From the NCBI RefSeq assembly GCF_042466665.1, contig NZ_CP162102.1, forward strand, positions 5,828,001 to 5,892,000: a stretch of DNA of 64,000 nucleotides, read 5' to 3'. This stretch comes from Peterkaempfera podocarpi. GTDB taxonomy: Bacteria > Actinomycetota > Actinomycetes > Streptomycetales > Streptomycetaceae. A model generated the notes under the pieces. It was not told the origin of the DNA, did not search any database, and saw only the letters and a program-made list of their open reading frames with translations. The translations under genes and the position numbers were made by a program. This document shows, piece after piece, positions 42,193 through 49,865 of the stretch; the stretch's first letter is position 1, and each line of letters starts with the position of its first letter.

Positions 42193-42885
42193 TCAGGACC
42201 GGGGGGCGACCAGCTCGGCGAAGACGATGATGTTGTCCGTCCAGTGGCCCCCGGCCCCCAGGGTGCCGCCGCAGGTGATCAGCCTCAGCTCCGGGCCCTT
42301 GGTGTCGCCGTACACCAGGTCGGTGGGGAAGCCGGTCTTCGGGTACTGCAGCAGCCGGCTGACCCGGAAGGCGGCGGTGGTCCCGTCCGCACGGCGGATG
42401 CTGATGCGGTCGCCCGGACGGAGCGACGGCAGCCGCTGGAAGACCGCGGGGCCGTGCACGGTGTCGTAGTGGCCGACCAGCACGGCCGGTCCCACCTCGC
42501 CGGGGGTGGGGCCGTTGCGGTACCAGCCGACCTGGTCGGCGTGGTCCGCGGACGGGACCTCCAGGGTGCCGTCCGGATTGAGACCCAGATCCCGGACGGG
42601 GGCGTCCACGCCGGCCGCGGGGATGCTCAGCCTGGTCGGCCGGGACGCGGCCAGGCTGAACGGCCTGCTGCCGCGGTGGGGCGGGCTGCTGCTGTGCGCC
42701 GGTGCGGCCGCGCCGCCCCCGGGGGCCGAGGTGCCGGCGGCGATCCGTACCGTCGGCCGCTCGGCGGCCCGGTCGATCAGTCCGGCGCCCAGCCCCAGGA
42801 GCAGCAGGCCGGCCGCCACGGCCGGCACCCGGGAGGGGTGCCGGCCGCGGCGGTGCCGGCGTTGCTCAGCCCTGCGCACCGGCAC
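42193..42885 (-). CDS. Class F sortase
   Basis: 230 residues. N-terminal membrane anchor (VPAVAAGLLLLGLGAGLIDR, about 20-39) after a basic Arg/His-rich start, then a Pro/Ser-rich stem. The sortase core has the catalytic His in VLVGHYDTVHG and the catalytic Cys in LRLITCGGTLG, with the HWTDNIIVFAEL strand after it. This Cys context (LITCGG) is the class F hallmark in actinobacteria. GTG 42885 overlaps the upstream gene by 20 bp, so both are one unit. The transpeptidation substrate is not known; the neighbouring protein is a candidate. Confidence 0.88.
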   Translation of the reverse strand: MPVRRAEQRRHRRGRHPSRVPAVAAGLLLLGLGAGLIDRAAERPTVRIAAGTSAPGGGAAAPAHSSSPPHRGSRPFSLAASRPTRLSIPAAGVDAPVRDLGLNPDGTLEVPSADHADQVGWYRNGPTPGEVGPAVLVGHYDTVHGPAVFQRLPSLRPGDRISIRRADGTTAAFRVSRLLQYPKTGFPTDLVYGDTKGPELRLITCGGTLGAGGHWTDNIIVFAELVAPRS

Positions 42886-43273
42886 GGCGGCGCAGCACGG
42901 CGAAGCCCAGAGCGGCGGCGCCCGCGGCGGCGATCCCCGCCCCGCCGACCATCATCGTGGTGGAGGGGCCGGAGTCGCCCTGGCCGGCCTGGGCGGCGCC
43001 CCGGGGCACGGTGCGGACCTGACCGTTGCCGGAGCCGGAATCCGCCCGGGTGGGGACGGGCGAGGGCACGGCGGTCCGGGTCCCGCCGGTGGCGCCGCCG
43101 GAGCCTGCCCGGGTGGGGACCGGCGAGGGGGCGGCGCCGCCCGAGGTGCCGGCGGCGGGGGAGGGGGTGGGGGAGGCCGAGGCCGCGGCGGCCGGGGCGA
43201 GCAGGATGCCGGTGGCGGCGAAGCCGGCCACTGCCAGCGGCAGGACGGAGCGGGAGGCCTTGCGAGGAGCCAT
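42866..43273 (-). CDS. Secreted protein with C-terminal membrane segment, next to sortase
   Basis: 135 residues. The start ATG 43273 has GGGGAT 8 nt upstream. Signal peptide MAPRKASRSVLPLAVAGFAA ends near AAASASP. The body is low-complexity Pro/Ser/Thr/Gly with two copies of PSPVPTRAGSG/PSPVPTRADSG. The C-terminus has a hydrophobic helix (MMVGGAGIAAAGAAALGFAVL) and an RRR tail, the architecture of a sortase substrate. No LPxTG or LAxTG motif precedes the helix; instead GDSGPSTT is found. It may be a non-canonical substrate or a partner for the class F sortase. Confidence 0.7.
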   Translation of the reverse strand: MAPRKASRSVLPLAVAGFAATGILLAPAAAASASPTPSPAAGTSGGAAPSPVPTRAGSGGATGGTRTAVPSPVPTRADSGSGNGQVRTVPRGAAQAGQGDSGPSTTMMVGGAGIAAAGAAALGFAVLRRRAGAQG

Positions 43274-43465
43274 GTGTCGATCCCCTGGTGTGCGCCCCTG
43301 ACCCGGATGGTCGGGGACTGGCACCGCTGACGCTAGGAGCGGCTCGTCTCGGCCACCGGTAGGAGTTGTCACGGCCACCCGTCGGCTCCGTAACAGAATC
43401 CGCCGGCTGTGCGGCGCGCTACGGCTGGGGCCGCCCGGCGGGCCCGCGGGTCCGCGCAGGACCGT

Positions 43466-43936
43466 TCAGTGGGCCGACTCGACCCGGAAGACCGGGTAGC
43501 CCGGGGCGATGCCGAGGAGCTCGGCGTCGGAGGCGTCCGGGCCGACGCCGTCGAAGAACATCCCGACCTCGAACTTCCAGCGCTTGAGGTAGGCCCGCAG
43601 CACCTCGGGCTTGTCGCTGTCGGCCAGCTCCACCGCCCGGAACTCCTCGGCGCGCCGGCCGATCCGCAGCTCCCCGCCGCCCGAGACCCGGATGTTGCGC
43701 ACCCACTGGGTGTGGCCGCGCGGCGCGACCAGATAGCGCTGTCCCTGGTAGGTGAGGAGGTTGACCGGGGTGGTGCGCCACTCGCCGCTCTTACGGCCCC
43801 GCACCGCCAGCACCCGGGAGCCCCAGATGCTCAGTCCGGCCTTGGTCAGGGCGGCCACGACGCGGTTGAAGAGCTGGTCGGTGAGACCGCCGGGCTTGAC
43901 GTAGCGGGTGGGCTCGGGGGCGGTGGCGTCGGACAT
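43466..43936 (-). CDS. F420-type nitroreductase-family oxidoreductase
   Basis: 156 residues of the deazaflavin (F420)-dependent nitroreductase family, split-barrel flavin-like fold. Landmarks are GLSIWGSRVLAVRGRKSGEWRTTPVNLL and YLVAPRGHTQWVRNIR, which form the cofactor pocket. Substrate is unknown; family members reduce nitro compounds and other small molecules. The ATG at 43936 follows GGAGGAG. It is transcribed divergently from the TetR regulator with two operators between, so it is probably repressed by that regulator and induced by a small molecule. Confidence 0.85.
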   Translation of the reverse strand: MSDATAPEPTRYVKPGGLTDQLFNRVVAALTKAGLSIWGSRVLAVRGRKSGEWRTTPVNLLTYQGQRYLVAPRGHTQWVRNIRVSGGGELRIGRRAEEFRAVELADSDKPEVLRAYLKRWKFEVGMFFDGVGPDASDAELLGIAPGYPVFRVESAH

Positions 43937-43959
43937 GGCGGGCTCCTCCGTTGAATTCC

Positions 43960-43974
43960 GAGAGCGGTGCTCTC
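43960..43974. promoter_or_regulatory. TetR operator 1
   Basis: GAGAGC-GGT-GCTCTC is a 15-bp palindrome located 24 bp before the start codon of the F420-type oxidoreductase. It shares the AGAGCRGTGCTCT core with operator 2. Confidence 0.7.
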
Positions 43975-44014
43975 GTTTTCGTCTGCCATGACTGTCGCAC
44001 CGGCGCGGAGTCGC

Positions 44015-44032
44015 TGTCAAGAGCAGTGCTCT
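44015..44032. promoter_or_regulatory. TetR operator 2 and overlapping -35 element of the oxidoreductase promoter
   Basis: AGAGCAGTGCTCT (44020-44032) is the second copy of the operator core, 59 bp from the first. On the minus strand TTGACA (44020-44015) touches it; an 18-bp spacer gives a -10-like GACAGT (43996-43991). Both copies therefore flank this promoter, and binding would block it from both sides. Confidence 0.6.
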
Positions 44033-44060
44033 CGTTTGTGTGCGGCGCTTCCTTCCGTGG

Positions 44061-44073
44061 CAGAATGACCCCA
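44061..44073 (+). promoter_or_regulatory. -10 element for a leaderless TetR transcript
   Basis: CAGAAT at 44061-44066 followed by 6 nt and the ATG at 44073. No Shine-Dalgarno sequence is visible. Confidence 0.4.
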
Positions 44074-44768
44074 TGGCTGCGATCCGAACCGCCCGGCAGC
44101 GGGCCCGCGAGGAACTGACCTTGGAGATCAAGGAGGAGGCCCGCCGACAGCTCGCCGCGGAGGGGGCCCAGCGGCTCTCGCTGCGTGCCGTCGCCCGCGA
44201 GCTGGGCATGGTCTCCTCGGCGCTCTACCGCTACTTCCCCAGCCGCGACGACCTGCTGACCGCGCTGATCATCGACGCCTACAACGCCTTGGGGGAGCGC
44301 GCCGAGTCCGCGGTCGCCACCGCACCCGAGGCCGACGCCCGGGCGCGCTGGCGGGCGCTCTGCCATGCCGTACGGGACTGGGCCGGCGCCAACCCCCATG
44401 AGTACGCCCTGGTCTACGGCACCCCCGTGCCCGGCTACCAGGCACCCCGGGCCACGGTCGAGCCGGCGGCCAGGGTCGCGCTGGTGCTGGTCGCCGTCAT
44501 GTGCGGCGCGCCGCCCGCCGAGCGGCCGCAGGGCCGTATCCCCACCGGGGAGCTGGCCGAGCAGCTCGGCTCGCTCGCCGCGCAGATCGCCCCGGAACTG
44601 GACGCGGCCGTGCTGGCCCGTGCCCTCATCGCCTGGACCCAGCTCTTCGGTATGGTCAGCTTCGAGCTCTTCGGCCATCTGGTCGGCTCCGCCGATCCGG
44701 CCGGGCCGTTCTTCGCCCAGGCCGTGGAGGAGATGGCCGACTTCCTCGGACTGCCCGCATCGCCCTGA
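44073..44768 (+). CDS. TetR/AcrR family transcriptional regulator
   Basis: 231 residues. The N-terminal helix-turn-helix is clear (RLSLRAVARELGMVSSALYRYFPSRDDLLTALI, about residues 33-65). The ligand-binding domain is of the TetR_C group with the conserved W..L...HPH-like segment (DWAGANPHEYALVYGTPVPGY), a form often found controlling F420 or nitroreductase genes. It probably represses itself and the divergent oxidoreductase through the two AGAGCRGTGCTCT palindromes. Start ATG 44073 lies 6 nt after a -10-like CAGAAT. Confidence 0.9.
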   Translation: MAAIRTARQRAREELTLEIKEEARRQLAAEGAQRLSLRAVARELGMVSSALYRYFPSRDDLLTALIIDAYNALGERAESAVATAPEADARARWRALCHAVRDWAGANPHEYALVYGTPVPGYQAPRATVEPAARVALVLVAVMCGAPPAERPQGRIPTGELAEQLGSLAAQIAPELDAAVLARALIAWTQLFGMVSFELFGHLVGSADPAGPFFAQAVEEMADFLGLPASP

Positions 44769-44815
44769 GCAGCCCCCCGCCCGGGCAGGGGCAGAGGCGG
44801 ATCAGCCGGGACAGG

Positions 44816-45610
44816 TCAGGGCCGGCGTCCCCACGCGGAGACCATGGGCGAGGTGGCCAGGTCCAGCCGGCCCGCCTCGACGCTCGCCAGATGCCGGTCG
44901 ATCTCCTCGTCGGTGGCCAGCCCCGCCGCCACCAGCCGGGCGCGGACCTGCCGCACGGTGGCCGCCTCCAGAAGGTCGCCCGCCGGGGACGCGATCGGGA
45001 AGAAGGCGTCCGCGGCCACGTCCACCAGCCCCGCCTCACGCAGCAGCCGGGGCAGCCGCCGCCCGTAGGCCAGATCGGCGCCGCGCTCGGCCAGCAGCTT
45101 GCGGAAACCGTGGCGCAGCCGGTTGGCCAGCTGCTGCTCGGGCCCGTACTCGTCCGGGCAGATGAGCGGCTGCATGGCCGGGTCGGCGTCCTCCAGCAGC
45201 AGGACGCCCCCGGGCCGCAGCGACTCCACCATGGTGCGCAGGGCCCGCTCCCGGTCGGCGACATGGACCAGCACCAGTCGGGCGTGCACCAGGTCGAACT
45301 GCTCCTGCGGCGGGTCGTCCACGGCGACGTCGTGCCGCCGTACCTCCACCACCGGCCCGGCGGCCTCCCGGGTCCAGGAGACGTCGATGTCCGTCGCCAG
45401 CACCCTGCCGGTCCCGCCGACCTGCCCGGCCAGCCACCGCACCACCGACGGCCCGCCCGCACCCACCTCCCAGCAGTGCCGGCCGGGCCCGATGCCCAAG
45501 TCGGCCAGATGGCGGAAGGTGGAGGCGTCGAAGAGCTCCGCCAGCGCGTCAAAACGCTCTCCGGCCTCGGCCTGCTGGTTGTCCAGGAGATAGCCCTCGT
45601 CGTGCGCCAT
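44816..45610 (-). CDS. Class I SAM-dependent methyltransferase
   Basis: 264 residues. The Rossmann core shows CWEVGAGGPSVVRWLAG (SAM motif I), the acidic VLATDIDVSW strand, LVHARLVLVHV, and the RPGGVLLLEDADP loop. The substrate cannot be predicted. The N-terminal AHDEGYLLDNQQAEAGERFDAL is shared by many Streptomyces methyltransferases of this type. The ATG at 45610 has no strong Shine-Dalgarno sequence; GACCAT lies 7 nt upstream, suggesting a leaderless start. Divergent from the MOSC gene with 69 bp between. Confidence 0.85.
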   Translation of the reverse strand: MAHDEGYLLDNQQAEAGERFDALAELFDASTFRHLADLGIGPGRHCWEVGAGGPSVVRWLAGQVGGTGRVLATDIDVSWTREAAGPVVEVRRHDVAVDDPPQEQFDLVHARLVLVHVADRERALRTMVESLRPGGVLLLEDADPAMQPLICPDEYGPEQQLANRLRHGFRKLLAERGADLAYGRRLPRLLREAGLVDVAADAFFPIASPAGDLLEAATVRQVRARLVAAGLATDEEIDRHLASVEAGRLDLATSPMVSAWGRRP

Positions 45611-45667
45611 GGCTCCGATGGTCGCATCCGGGCCGGAATTCGGATGAAGCGGGGGCCGCGCCGGCCC

Positions 45668-45680
45668 TAGCCTGCCGCCA
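45668..45680 (+). promoter_or_regulatory. -10 element for a leaderless MOSC transcript
   Basis: TAGCCT at 45668-45673 followed by 6 nt (GCCGCC) and the ATG at 45680. No Shine-Dalgarno sequence. Confidence 0.5.
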
Positions 45681-46366
45681 TGGCATATCTGATCTCGGTG
45701 AACCTGGCCCGGCCGCGGCCCAACCCGGCGAAGCCCCGGATCGGTACGACCGGCATCGACAAGCAGCCCGTCGACCACCCCGTCGAGGTGCGGGCACCCG
45801 GGCCCAAGCACACCGGGCTGGGCAGCGGGCTGGTGGGCGACGGCATCTTCGACACCCGCAACCACGGCGGTGACGACCAGGCGGTGTACGCCTATGCGCG
45901 GGAGGTCCTGGACAGCTGGCAGGACGAGCTCGGCCGGGAGCTGCCCGGCGGCTTCTTCGGTGAGAACCTCACCACCTCGGGCCTGGACGTGGACGGCGCG
46001 CTGATCGGCGAGCGGTGGCGGATCGGCGGGCAGGTGCTGCTGGAGGTGGCCGTGCCGCGGATCCCGTGCAGCACCTTCGCCCATTGGCTGGACGAGAAGG
46101 GCTGGCTGCGCCGCTTCACCGCACGGGCGCTGCCCGGCGCCTATCTGCGGGTGGTCGAGCCCGGCGAGATCCGGGCCGGCGACCCGGTGGAGATCGAGTA
46201 CCGGCCCGGCCACGGGGTCACCATCGAGCGGTGCTTCCGTGCACTGACCACCGAAGCGGAGCTGCTGCCGGGTCTGCTCGCGGCCGAGCAGTTGCCGCAG
46301 GAAGTCAAGGAGTTGGCCCGGCGGCGGGTTGCGGTGCCCCCGTACCCCGCCCCGGCCGAGGACTGA
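45680..46366 (+). CDS. MOSC domain protein
   Basis: 228 residues, the size of stand-alone MOSC proteins (YiiM type). These bind molybdenum or sulphur in molybdenum-cofactor chemistry; E. coli YiiM reduces N-hydroxylated compounds. The strictly conserved Cys is visible in VPRIPCSTFAHWLD. Other landmarks are DTRNHGGDDQAVYAYARE, GGFFGENLTTSGLDVD and the RFTARALPGAYLRVVEPGE strand. The C-terminal helices follow. The ATG at 45680 is probably leaderless. Confidence 0.87.
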   Translation: MAYLISVNLARPRPNPAKPRIGTTGIDKQPVDHPVEVRAPGPKHTGLGSGLVGDGIFDTRNHGGDDQAVYAYAREVLDSWQDELGRELPGGFFGENLTTSGLDVDGALIGERWRIGGQVLLEVAVPRIPCSTFAHWLDEKGWLRRFTARALPGAYLRVVEPGEIRAGDPVEIEYRPGHGVTIERCFRALTTEAELLPGLLAAEQLPQEVKELARRRVAVPPYPAPAED

Positions 46367-46397
46367 CCGGGCGCCCCGCTCCCGGCGGTGCGGCGCC

Positions 46398-46432
46398 GGG
46401 AACCCGGGAACCCGGGAACCCCGGAACCCCGG
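46398..46432 (+). repeat. 8-bp tandem repeats between MOSC and GNAT genes
   Basis: GGGAACCC is repeated head to tail three times from 46398 and continues as GGAACCCC to 46432. Each unit is nearly a palindrome. The array lies between two convergent genes. Confidence 0.75.
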
Positions 46433-46453
46433 AGCCGCAGACGGGCCGTCGGG

Positions 46454-46490
46454 CGTCGGGCGCCGAGCGTGGGCCGCCCGGCGCCCGACG
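46454..46490. terminator. Bidirectional hairpin terminator
   Basis: A perfect 12-bp stem (46454-46465 with 46479-46490) with a 13-nt loop lies between the convergent MOSC and GNAT genes, ending 4 bp from the GNAT stop. Confidence 0.7.
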
Positions 46491-46493
46491 AGG

Positions 46494-47186
46494 TCAGGCG
46501 GAGATCAGCGGCCTGGGGTGGTCCGGGGCGCTGGGTGCCTCGGCCGCCGCGATCCGCAGCTCGATGATGTCCCGCACCGCGGGCCACTCCTCGTCCAGGA
46601 TCGAGTAGAAGGCGGTGCCCCGGACCAGGCCGTCCAGCCCGCGGGTGTGCGCCCGGCGCACCCCCTCGCAGACCGCGCCCAGCCGCTCGATCGCGGCCCG
46701 GGAGCGCATGTTGCGGGCATCGGCGCGCATGGAGATCCGGCGCACCCCCCAGACCTCGAAGGCATGCCGCAGCATCAGCAGCTTGGCCTCGGTGTTGATA
46801 CCGGTGCCCTGGGCATGGGCGGACAGCCAGGTGCCGCCGACCTCGGCGGCGTCCGGCACCGCCGCGGCCGGGTCGCCGAGCGGGCCGCGCGGGGCCGGCG
46901 GCCAGATGACCGGGCCCTGCCAGTAGTCCAGCTCGGCGAAGCGGGTGGACCCGACGACCAGTCCGTCGGAGGCACGGACGGTGGCGAAGGGCAGGCAACG
47001 GCCTGCCGCCTGGTCGGCCAGCGCGGCCTCGACATAGGCGCGGGCCGCAGCCGCCCCCTGCGGAACAGGGGTGAAGGCATAGGCCGTGCGATCCTCGGCC
47101 GCGGCGGCGGCCAGGGCCGGGGCGTGCTGCTCGGTCAGCGGCTCCAGCCGCACCATGCGGCCGGTGAGGGTGAGAGGGACGGGCAC
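46494..47186 (-). CDS. GNAT family N-acetyltransferase (RimJ/RimL type)
   Basis: 230 residues. The RimJ/RimL-like fold is seen in the N-terminal LTGRMVRLEPLTEQHAPAL and the acetyl-CoA binding segment near WLSAHAQGTGINTEAKLLMLRHAFE, followed by RADARNMRSRAAIERLGAV. The H-A-Q-G-T-G turn replaces the usual P-x-x-x-G-x-G/A loop of the family. Substrate is unknown: it could be a ribosomal protein N-terminus, another protein, or an antibiotic. Start GTG 47186 has GAAGG 4-8 nt before it. Confidence 0.82.
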   Translation of the reverse strand: MPVPLTLTGRMVRLEPLTEQHAPALAAAAAEDRTAYAFTPVPQGAAAARAYVEAALADQAAGRCLPFATVRASDGLVVGSTRFAELDYWQGPVIWPPAPRGPLGDPAAAVPDAAEVGGTWLSAHAQGTGINTEAKLLMLRHAFEVWGVRRISMRADARNMRSRAAIERLGAVCEGVRRAHTRGLDGLVRGTAFYSILDEEWPAVRDIIELRIAAAEAPSAPDHPRPLISA

Positions 47187-47710
47187 GGGCCTTCGGTCCT
47201 TCGGCGAGAGGGTGCTCCTGTCCGCGGTCCGGCCAGGAGGAAGGTGTGGACGACCTGCCCCACCGCACGGATCCGTGGTCCGGCACCGGCCTGGAAGATC
47301 GGTGCGGCGGAGGAGCGCGAGGGGACAGTGTGAGTCCGCAAGATGGCCGGGGCGGGAACGAGTGCGCGAAAGGAAGCAGGCGGCCAGATGAAGGCAAGGT
47401 TGCGAGAGAGGTGGCTGCCTTCGGCAGTGCGATGCCGGGCAGCGAGAGGACGATACCCGGCCGCGGGCCGCACGTCATCCCACGGCGCGCCGACAGCACC
47501 GCACCGGCTCGCACGCTCCGGCCCCGGTCGCTGACGGTGGGGGCGGTCACCCCTCTGGCCAGCGGCTTTGCCAGAATTTCCCAGGGTGCCCGGCCAGTGG
47601 CGGGGACCGGGAATGCCGCGGCCCGCCGGGGCGCTGAGATGTGACGAGGGGGTACCCAGTGCGCGCAGCGCTCCGGGCGCCCGTCCGGGATGGAAGGAAT
47701 TGGGTGCGCG
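47187..47710. other. Intergenic region upstream of the PAC2 gene
   Basis: 524 bp between divergent genes. Frames on both strands were read for family similarity and codon bias; none looks like a real gene. A possible remnant is the frame at 47246-47644, which has no recognisable motif. No tRNA, repeat array or terminator was found. Confidence 0.4.
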
Positions 47711-48643
47711 GTGCGTGATCCGGAGGCTCTGTACGACCTGGAGCGGGAGGGCTTGGAGGCGGTGGCCGTCACGGCGGCCGCATCGCCGGGCCTGGTCCTG
47801 CTGTACCACTTCGCGGGCTTCATGGACGCCGGGGAGACCGGTGCCCAGGTGGTCGAGCACCTGCGGGAGCAGGGCGACCCCAAGGTGGTGGCCCGGTTCG
47901 ACCACGACCGGCTGGTGGACTACCGGGCCCGGCGCCCCGCGATGACCTTCGAGCGCGACCACTGGTCGCAGTACGAGGCCCCCGAGATCCTTCTGGAGCT
48001 GCTGCACGACGCCGCCGGCGCACCCTTCCTGCTGCTCAGCGGCCCCGAGCCGGATGTCGAGTGGGAGCGCTTCGCCGCCGCCGTACGCGGGCTGGTGGTC
48101 CGCTTCGGGGTGCGGCTCGCGGTGGACTTCCACGGCATCCCGATGGGCGTACCGCACACCCGTCCGGTGGGGCTGACCCCGCACGGCAACCGGATGGACC
48201 TGGTCGCCGCGCACCCCAGCTGGTTCGAGAGCGCCGAGGTGCCCGGCAGCGCCCAGGGGCTGCTGGAGTACCGGCTCGCCGAGGCCGGGCACGATGTGCT
48301 CGGCTTCGCGGTGCACGTCCCGCACTATGTCGCCCGCTCGGCCTACCCCGCCGCGGCCGTCGCGGTGCTGGAGGCCGTCCAGTCCGCCACCGGCCTGGTG
48401 CTCCCCGGCACCGAGCTGCGTGAGCGGGTCACCGAGGTGCGCTCGGACATCGACGAGCAGCTGGCCCAGGGCGACGGCGAGCTGCCGACCGCGATCCGCG
48501 GTCTGGAGAGCCAGTACGACGCCGTCGCCGGGGCCGAGACCCGGGAGAGCCTGCTCGCCGAGCAGACCGATCTGCCGTCCGCCGACGAGCTGGGCCGCCG
48601 CTTCGAGGAGTTCCTGGCCGAGCAGGAGCGCGGCGCCGACTGA
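47711..48643 (+). CDS. PAC2 family protein
   Basis: 310 residues. PAC2 proteins resemble proteasome assembly chaperones; the actinobacterial role is unproven. Family landmarks visible are LVLLYHFAGFMDAGETGAQ, RFDHDRLVDYRARRP, GAPFLLLSGPEPDVEWERF, DFHGIPMGVPHTRPVGLTPHGN, and HVPHYVARSAYPAAAV. The C-terminus forms charged helices. Start is GTG 47711 (RDPEALYDLE alignment); ATG 47690 is an alternative, and the AAGGA between them is 13 nt from the GTG. It is complete and apparently alone. Confidence 0.85.
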   Translation: MRDPEALYDLEREGLEAVAVTAAASPGLVLLYHFAGFMDAGETGAQVVEHLREQGDPKVVARFDHDRLVDYRARRPAMTFERDHWSQYEAPEILLELLHDAAGAPFLLLSGPEPDVEWERFAAAVRGLVVRFGVRLAVDFHGIPMGVPHTRPVGLTPHGNRMDLVAAHPSWFESAEVPGSAQGLLEYRLAEAGHDVLGFAVHVPHYVARSAYPAAAVAVLEAVQSATGLVLPGTELRERVTEVRSDIDEQLAQGDGELPTAIRGLESQYDAVAGAETRESLLAEQTDLPSADELGRRFEEFLAEQERGAD

Positions 48644-48762
48644 CGCCCGTCCGCAGGTCCGTCGCGCCCGTCGGGAGTCCCCCGGCGGGCGCGGCGCGTT
48701 GCCTGCTCGTACGGTTCGGGGGACGGGCCGTTGCCCGGCCCGAGCCGACCCCGGGGAGACCC

Positions 48763-49772
48763 ATGACCACAAAGGACCCGCGCACCGCCCTCGCGACCCT
48801 GGCCGCGGCCGGCGCCCTGCTGCTCGGCGCAGGCTGCTCCGGCGGCGGCCCGGCGGCCCCGTCATCCCGGACGGCACCGGCGTCCGCCGCCGCACCCTCC
48901 TCCGCGGCGCCGCGCGGCGGCACCCGGGTGCCCGCCGGGCCCTATGTGGCGCTCGGCGACTCCTACACCTCCGCGCCGCAGATCCCCCGGCAGTACGGCA
49001 CCCCGCCGGCTGCGCCCGCTCCAGCCGCAACTACCCGTCGCTGGTGGCCGGAGCGCTCGGCCTGGCGAGAGCCGACTTCCGCGACGTCAGCTGCAGCGGC
49101 GCCACCACCGCTGACCTGACGGCGCCCCAGCCCACCTCGGACGGCACCAACCCGGCCCAGCTCGACGCCCTGTCCGCGCGCACCCGGCTGGTGACCCTGG
49201 GCATCGGCGGCAACGACGTGGGCTTCATCCAGGTCCTCACCCGCTGCGTCCAGCAGGGCGTGCTGCACAGCCTCGGCATGAGCGGCAGCGGCAGCGGTAG
49301 CGCCGCGCCGGGTGACGCCCCCTGCGCGGACTCCTACACCGCGGCCGGCCGCGACGAGCTGCGGCAGCGGGTGTCGCTGGCGGGTCACCGGCTGGAGTCG
49401 GCCCTGGAGCAGATCCGGCTGCGGGCTCCGCACGCCCGGGTCCTGGTGGTCGGCTACCCCGCGCTGGTCCCGGCCACGGGCAACGGCGCGGCCTGTACGG
49501 GGCTGCTGGGCCTGGCGTCCGGCGATGTGGCCTTCCTCCGCTCCCGCGAGCAGCAGCTCAATGACGAGCTGCGGCGCCGTGCGGAGGCGGCGGGCGCCCG
49601 CTATGTCGACACCTGGACCCCCTCCCGGGGCCATGACGCCTGCACCGCCGCCGCCGTCCGCTGGGTCGAACCGCTGATCCCGGCCACGGACGCCGCCCCC
49701 GTCCACCCCAATGAGCGCGGTGAACGCGGCATGGCCGACGCCGTCCTGCGGGCGGTGCGGGGGAGTTCCTGA
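48763..49772 (+). CDS. SGNH/GDSL hydrolase lipoprotein (frame interrupted)
   Basis: A lipoprotein signal peptide (LATLAAAGALLLGAGC, Cys about 26) precedes a low-complexity stretch and the catalytic block GPYVALGDSYTSAPQIPRQYG. The frame breaks near 49006-49011, and -1 frame sequence CARSSRNYPSLVAGALGLARADF continues with GIGGNDVGF (block III), CGS-type disulfide cysteines, and the catalytic His block HPNERGERGMADAV. Restoring one G gives 336 residues. SGNH hydrolases act on esters such as lipids or acetylated sugars; the substrate is unknown. ATG 48763 follows GGGGAG. The break is likely a consensus error. Confidence 0.82.
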
Positions 49773-49826
49773 CAGCACCCGCCCGACGGGCCACCGGCGG
49801 ACCTCGGTGAACAGGGCGCCCCGGTC

Positions 49827-49865
49827 TTGACCGCAGCCACTGCGACTGCGGCATGATCACCGCCA
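49827..49865 (+). promoter_or_regulatory. Promoter for a leaderless M48 protease transcript
   Basis: TTGACC (49827-49832) and CATGAT (49852-49857) have a 19-bp spacer. The ATG at 49865 lies 7 nt after the -10. An upstream in-frame ATG at 49853 lies inside the -10, so it cannot be on the transcript. Confidence 0.55.

Noticed and set aside
47246..47644. 132-residue frame before the PAC2 gene
   Set aside because: No ribosome-binding site of quality, no domain and no consistent codon bias.
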